Below are positions 62,000 through 64,000 of a DNA stretch of 64,000 nucleotides, piece by piece. Numbering within the stretch: the first letter of the stretch is position 1; each line of letters begins with the position of its first letter. The notes under the pieces are model-generated. The model did no database searches, was not told where the DNA came from, and saw only the letters and a program-made list of their open reading frames with translations. The stretch comes from Sorghum bicolor. Its lineage: Eukaryota; Streptophyta; Magnoliopsida; Poales; Poaceae. Position numbers and translations under genes: made by a program. Location of the stretch: positions 20,367,342 to 20,431,341 of the forward strand of contig NC_012875.2 of NCBI RefSeq assembly GCF_000003195.3, written 5' to 3'.

Positions 62000-64000
62000 T
62001 GTCGGTGTTTTTCCCCCGGGGGGTCACACCAACGAGTAAATTTGTATGCGTGCTCCCTTTTCCGGATGGTGATGCAAGAAGACACAAAGATTTATCCTGG
62101 TTCGGGCAAGAGAAGGCCCTACGTCCAGCGGGGGGAGAGAGTTTGTATTATCTTGCACCTAAGTGCTTGTACAGGGGCGAATACAAGCGTGGTATGAAGT
62201 GTGGAACTCTACTGCGTATGAGCGTGGTCTTGTGTTGTCCTCCCCTTTCTATTCCTGAGTCTCTCCTTTTATAGCTCCAAGGAGAGACCTAGGGTACATG
62301 CGTAGATGTTAGAGTAGGGGTCGATAGCCGCATGGAGCGCCGACCTACTCGAGGCTTCCGTACGTCACGGCCTCGAGCCGTCCCATCTTGATAGCCCGGT
62401 GATGATTACGCGTGCTTCTGCGTCCTACCTTGCCCGCCGCCTTGCGCTAGTTCTGAGGTCGCACGCTTGTACGGTATGGCGGCAGATTCGGCGGGGTAGT
62501 TGTGGTGTTGTCGGTCGACACCCAACTTGTCCCTAGGAAGGGACACTGTTCGGTCGAGGGTCGGACGCCATGTAATACGCTGATATCTGGAGCGCTGACC
62601 TTGGTGGCCTCGAGGGGGTCCCGATTAGACGTTCCATCCTTGTTTCCCGTGCCCTGGCACGCCCGGGGCCGTTCGGTGGGAAGGCTGCAAAAAGAACGAT
62701 GGGACAGAAGCCTCCCGTGGCCCATGTGTTAGGTGGGGAAGCGTCAGGTGCATTAAATGCTCCGACCCGCGTGCGCGCGTCAGGCGGCGGACAGTGTCCT
62801 TGCGCTCGACGCCCCTCGGTTCGCTCGAGCCCGCTTCCGTATTCGACGGCAGTTGCTGCTCGAGCCCTGGCCGATTCGCTCGACGGTATTTCCGTCTTCG
62901 AGGCTACGGCCGTCGATGGTCGCCCGTGCGCACGGATGGTGTCCTTATACGCATTGGTGAGGGTACCCCTTGTTGGTATCCTCGACAGTAGCCCCCGAGT
63001 CTTCATTCGAGCGCAGGCGCTCGAGTGGAGGCTTTGTTTTGCGGTCAAATTTCCGTGGGGGCGCGCGAGCGACCCCGCGGGGGTAGCCCCCGAGCCCTCG
63101 GAGGAGTTTTTGACTCCTTCGAGGGTTACGTTGTCTAATTCGCAGAAACGCTTTCGACACCAGTGGTGGAAGGTTCTGACTGGCTCGTTTTTGCCCGGGG
63201 GTTTCGACGTACTCTCGATAGAGCGAGCGTCTTCCACCCCAAATTGAGTTCCTAGCGGGTAGTCCAAGTGAGAACCCGTGCCCCTTTCGAGGGGGTCAGC
63301 TGTAGCCCGGAGGCGTCCTCATAAAGCAGGGTCGACGTGGTCGGGATACCAGTCTCATTCGATAGAGACCGGCGGCTCGATGCCTCCCGTCGGGGGGATT
63401 CCTCTCGACTGTCTCGACCCTACCTTGAACATCGCCAGCGAGACCTCGAGGCGGGCCTCGATCTTCGACCGCTCGCTGGGGATCCCTGACTCTGGCGCTC
63501 GAGATCGGCTGTCGAACCCTTTCGGCGGGCCAGCCATCGACCTCTCGAGACTTTTGTGGTTATGTCCCTTGGCTTACGAGGGAAGGAAGCGGCCGTGGCG
63601 GTTCGCCTTTCTGCCCGTTGGGCGCGCCTTTTTAGGCGGATGACGTTACGACACTGTATCGGCGGGGAATTCGGAGAGTCCGACCTGTGAGGAGTGAGAG
63701 GACGATTAGGTGGCGCATTTAAGGGAGGGAGTTACCTTATTTTTTGGATTTGTCCGTTGGCGGACTGCTGCCTATAAGTACGTCGTGGCGTCGCCGCCGT
63801 TCCTCTCCCTTCCGCCTTCTCGCTCTTATTCCTTCGCCGTCTCACGCGCACAAGCCCCCTCGAGCTGTAGTAAACCCACCGTCCCTTCAGCCGAGATGCC
63901 TGTAAGACTCGTCGCCGCCGACGACTGGCGCCCGTCGTCGATGACCATGAGACAGTGACTAGCGGAGAGGACGACGCTGACTGACGTGTCAAGGGGGCCG
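62000..64000 (+). mobile_element. Start of an LTR retrotransposon (LTR over 2 kb), cut by window end
   Basis: Satellite ends abruptly and TGTCGGTGTTTTTCCCCCGG begins, a gypsy-style LTR start containing a cccccgggggg palindrome. The following GC-rich sequence has no coding domain. A TATA-like cctataagta lies at about 63771, and no CA/PBS border appears before the window ends. I read it as U3 and part of R of a long LTR. Solo LTR versus full element cannot be decided here. Open frames on both strands (for example 62533-63267, minus) reflect GC-rich composition. Confidence 0.6.

Noticed and set aside
62533..63267. 244-codon minus-strand frame in the right-edge LTR
   Set aside because: Composition-driven frame in GC-rich DNA, overlapping open frames on the other strand, with no domain.

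Overview
This is plant nuclear DNA and almost certainly centromeric or pericentromeric heterochromatin of a grass, most likely of the Andropogoneae (Sorghum, Saccharum, Miscanthus and relatives). About 28 kb consists of a satellite whose monomer is 137 bp, arranged as alternating A/B dimers of 274 bp. That length and dimer layout match what is known of the sorghum/sugarcane centromere satellite family (CEN38/pSau3A10, SCEN). The family assignment rests on period, dimer layout and recall, not on a database search. All other DNA is transposable elements; I see no intact host gene. Layout: (1) 1-18591 is one degenerate Ty3/gypsy element of Tat type on the + strand: the last 37 bp of its 5' LTR, PBS, gag, protease, RT/RNase H and integrase, then a spliced antisense accessory gene, and a 459 bp 3' LTR at 18133-18591. 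A second LTR element (6256-13356, non-autonomous, Athila-like, TSD tcggt) is nested exactly inside its integrase. (2) 18592-22584 is satellite in the orientation called + here. (3) 22585-27680 is a non-autonomous CACTA transposon carrying a tRNA-like segment and a gene-like 5' exon. (4) 27681-31563 is + satellite. (5) 31564-34285 is a 2.7 kb solo LTR with TSD agacc. (6) 34286-34950 is + satellite. (7) 34951-39103 is a minus-strand Ty1/copia (Maximus/SIRE-like) fragment: one LTR, PBS, gag, and a cut exactly at the start of protease. (8) 39104-41639 is satellite in the reverse orientation. (9) 41640-44692 is a second non-autonomous CACTA element with TSD tcg. (10) 44693-54398 is reverse satellite. 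(11) At about 54399 the satellite flips back to + within a single monomer, and runs to 61999. (12) 62000-64000 is the beginning of another LTR element, cut by the window edge. The parts work together only as genome architecture: a satellite array repeatedly invaded by LTR and CACTA elements, locally amplified as higher-order repeats (11-mer of 1507 bp, 6-mer of about 822 bp, about 7-mer in the reversed block), and rearranged by an apparent inversion of about 19.4 kb with one end inside the copia element and the other at 54399. No centromeric CRM retrotransposon is recognisable. Every retroelement coding region seen is broken. In the Tat element the premature stops are nearly all TAG within CTAG, as expected from deamination of CHG-methylated cytosine. 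The most intriguing unexplained signals are two triplets of short covarying hairpins in the non-autonomous nested element and the sharp polarity switches in the satellite.
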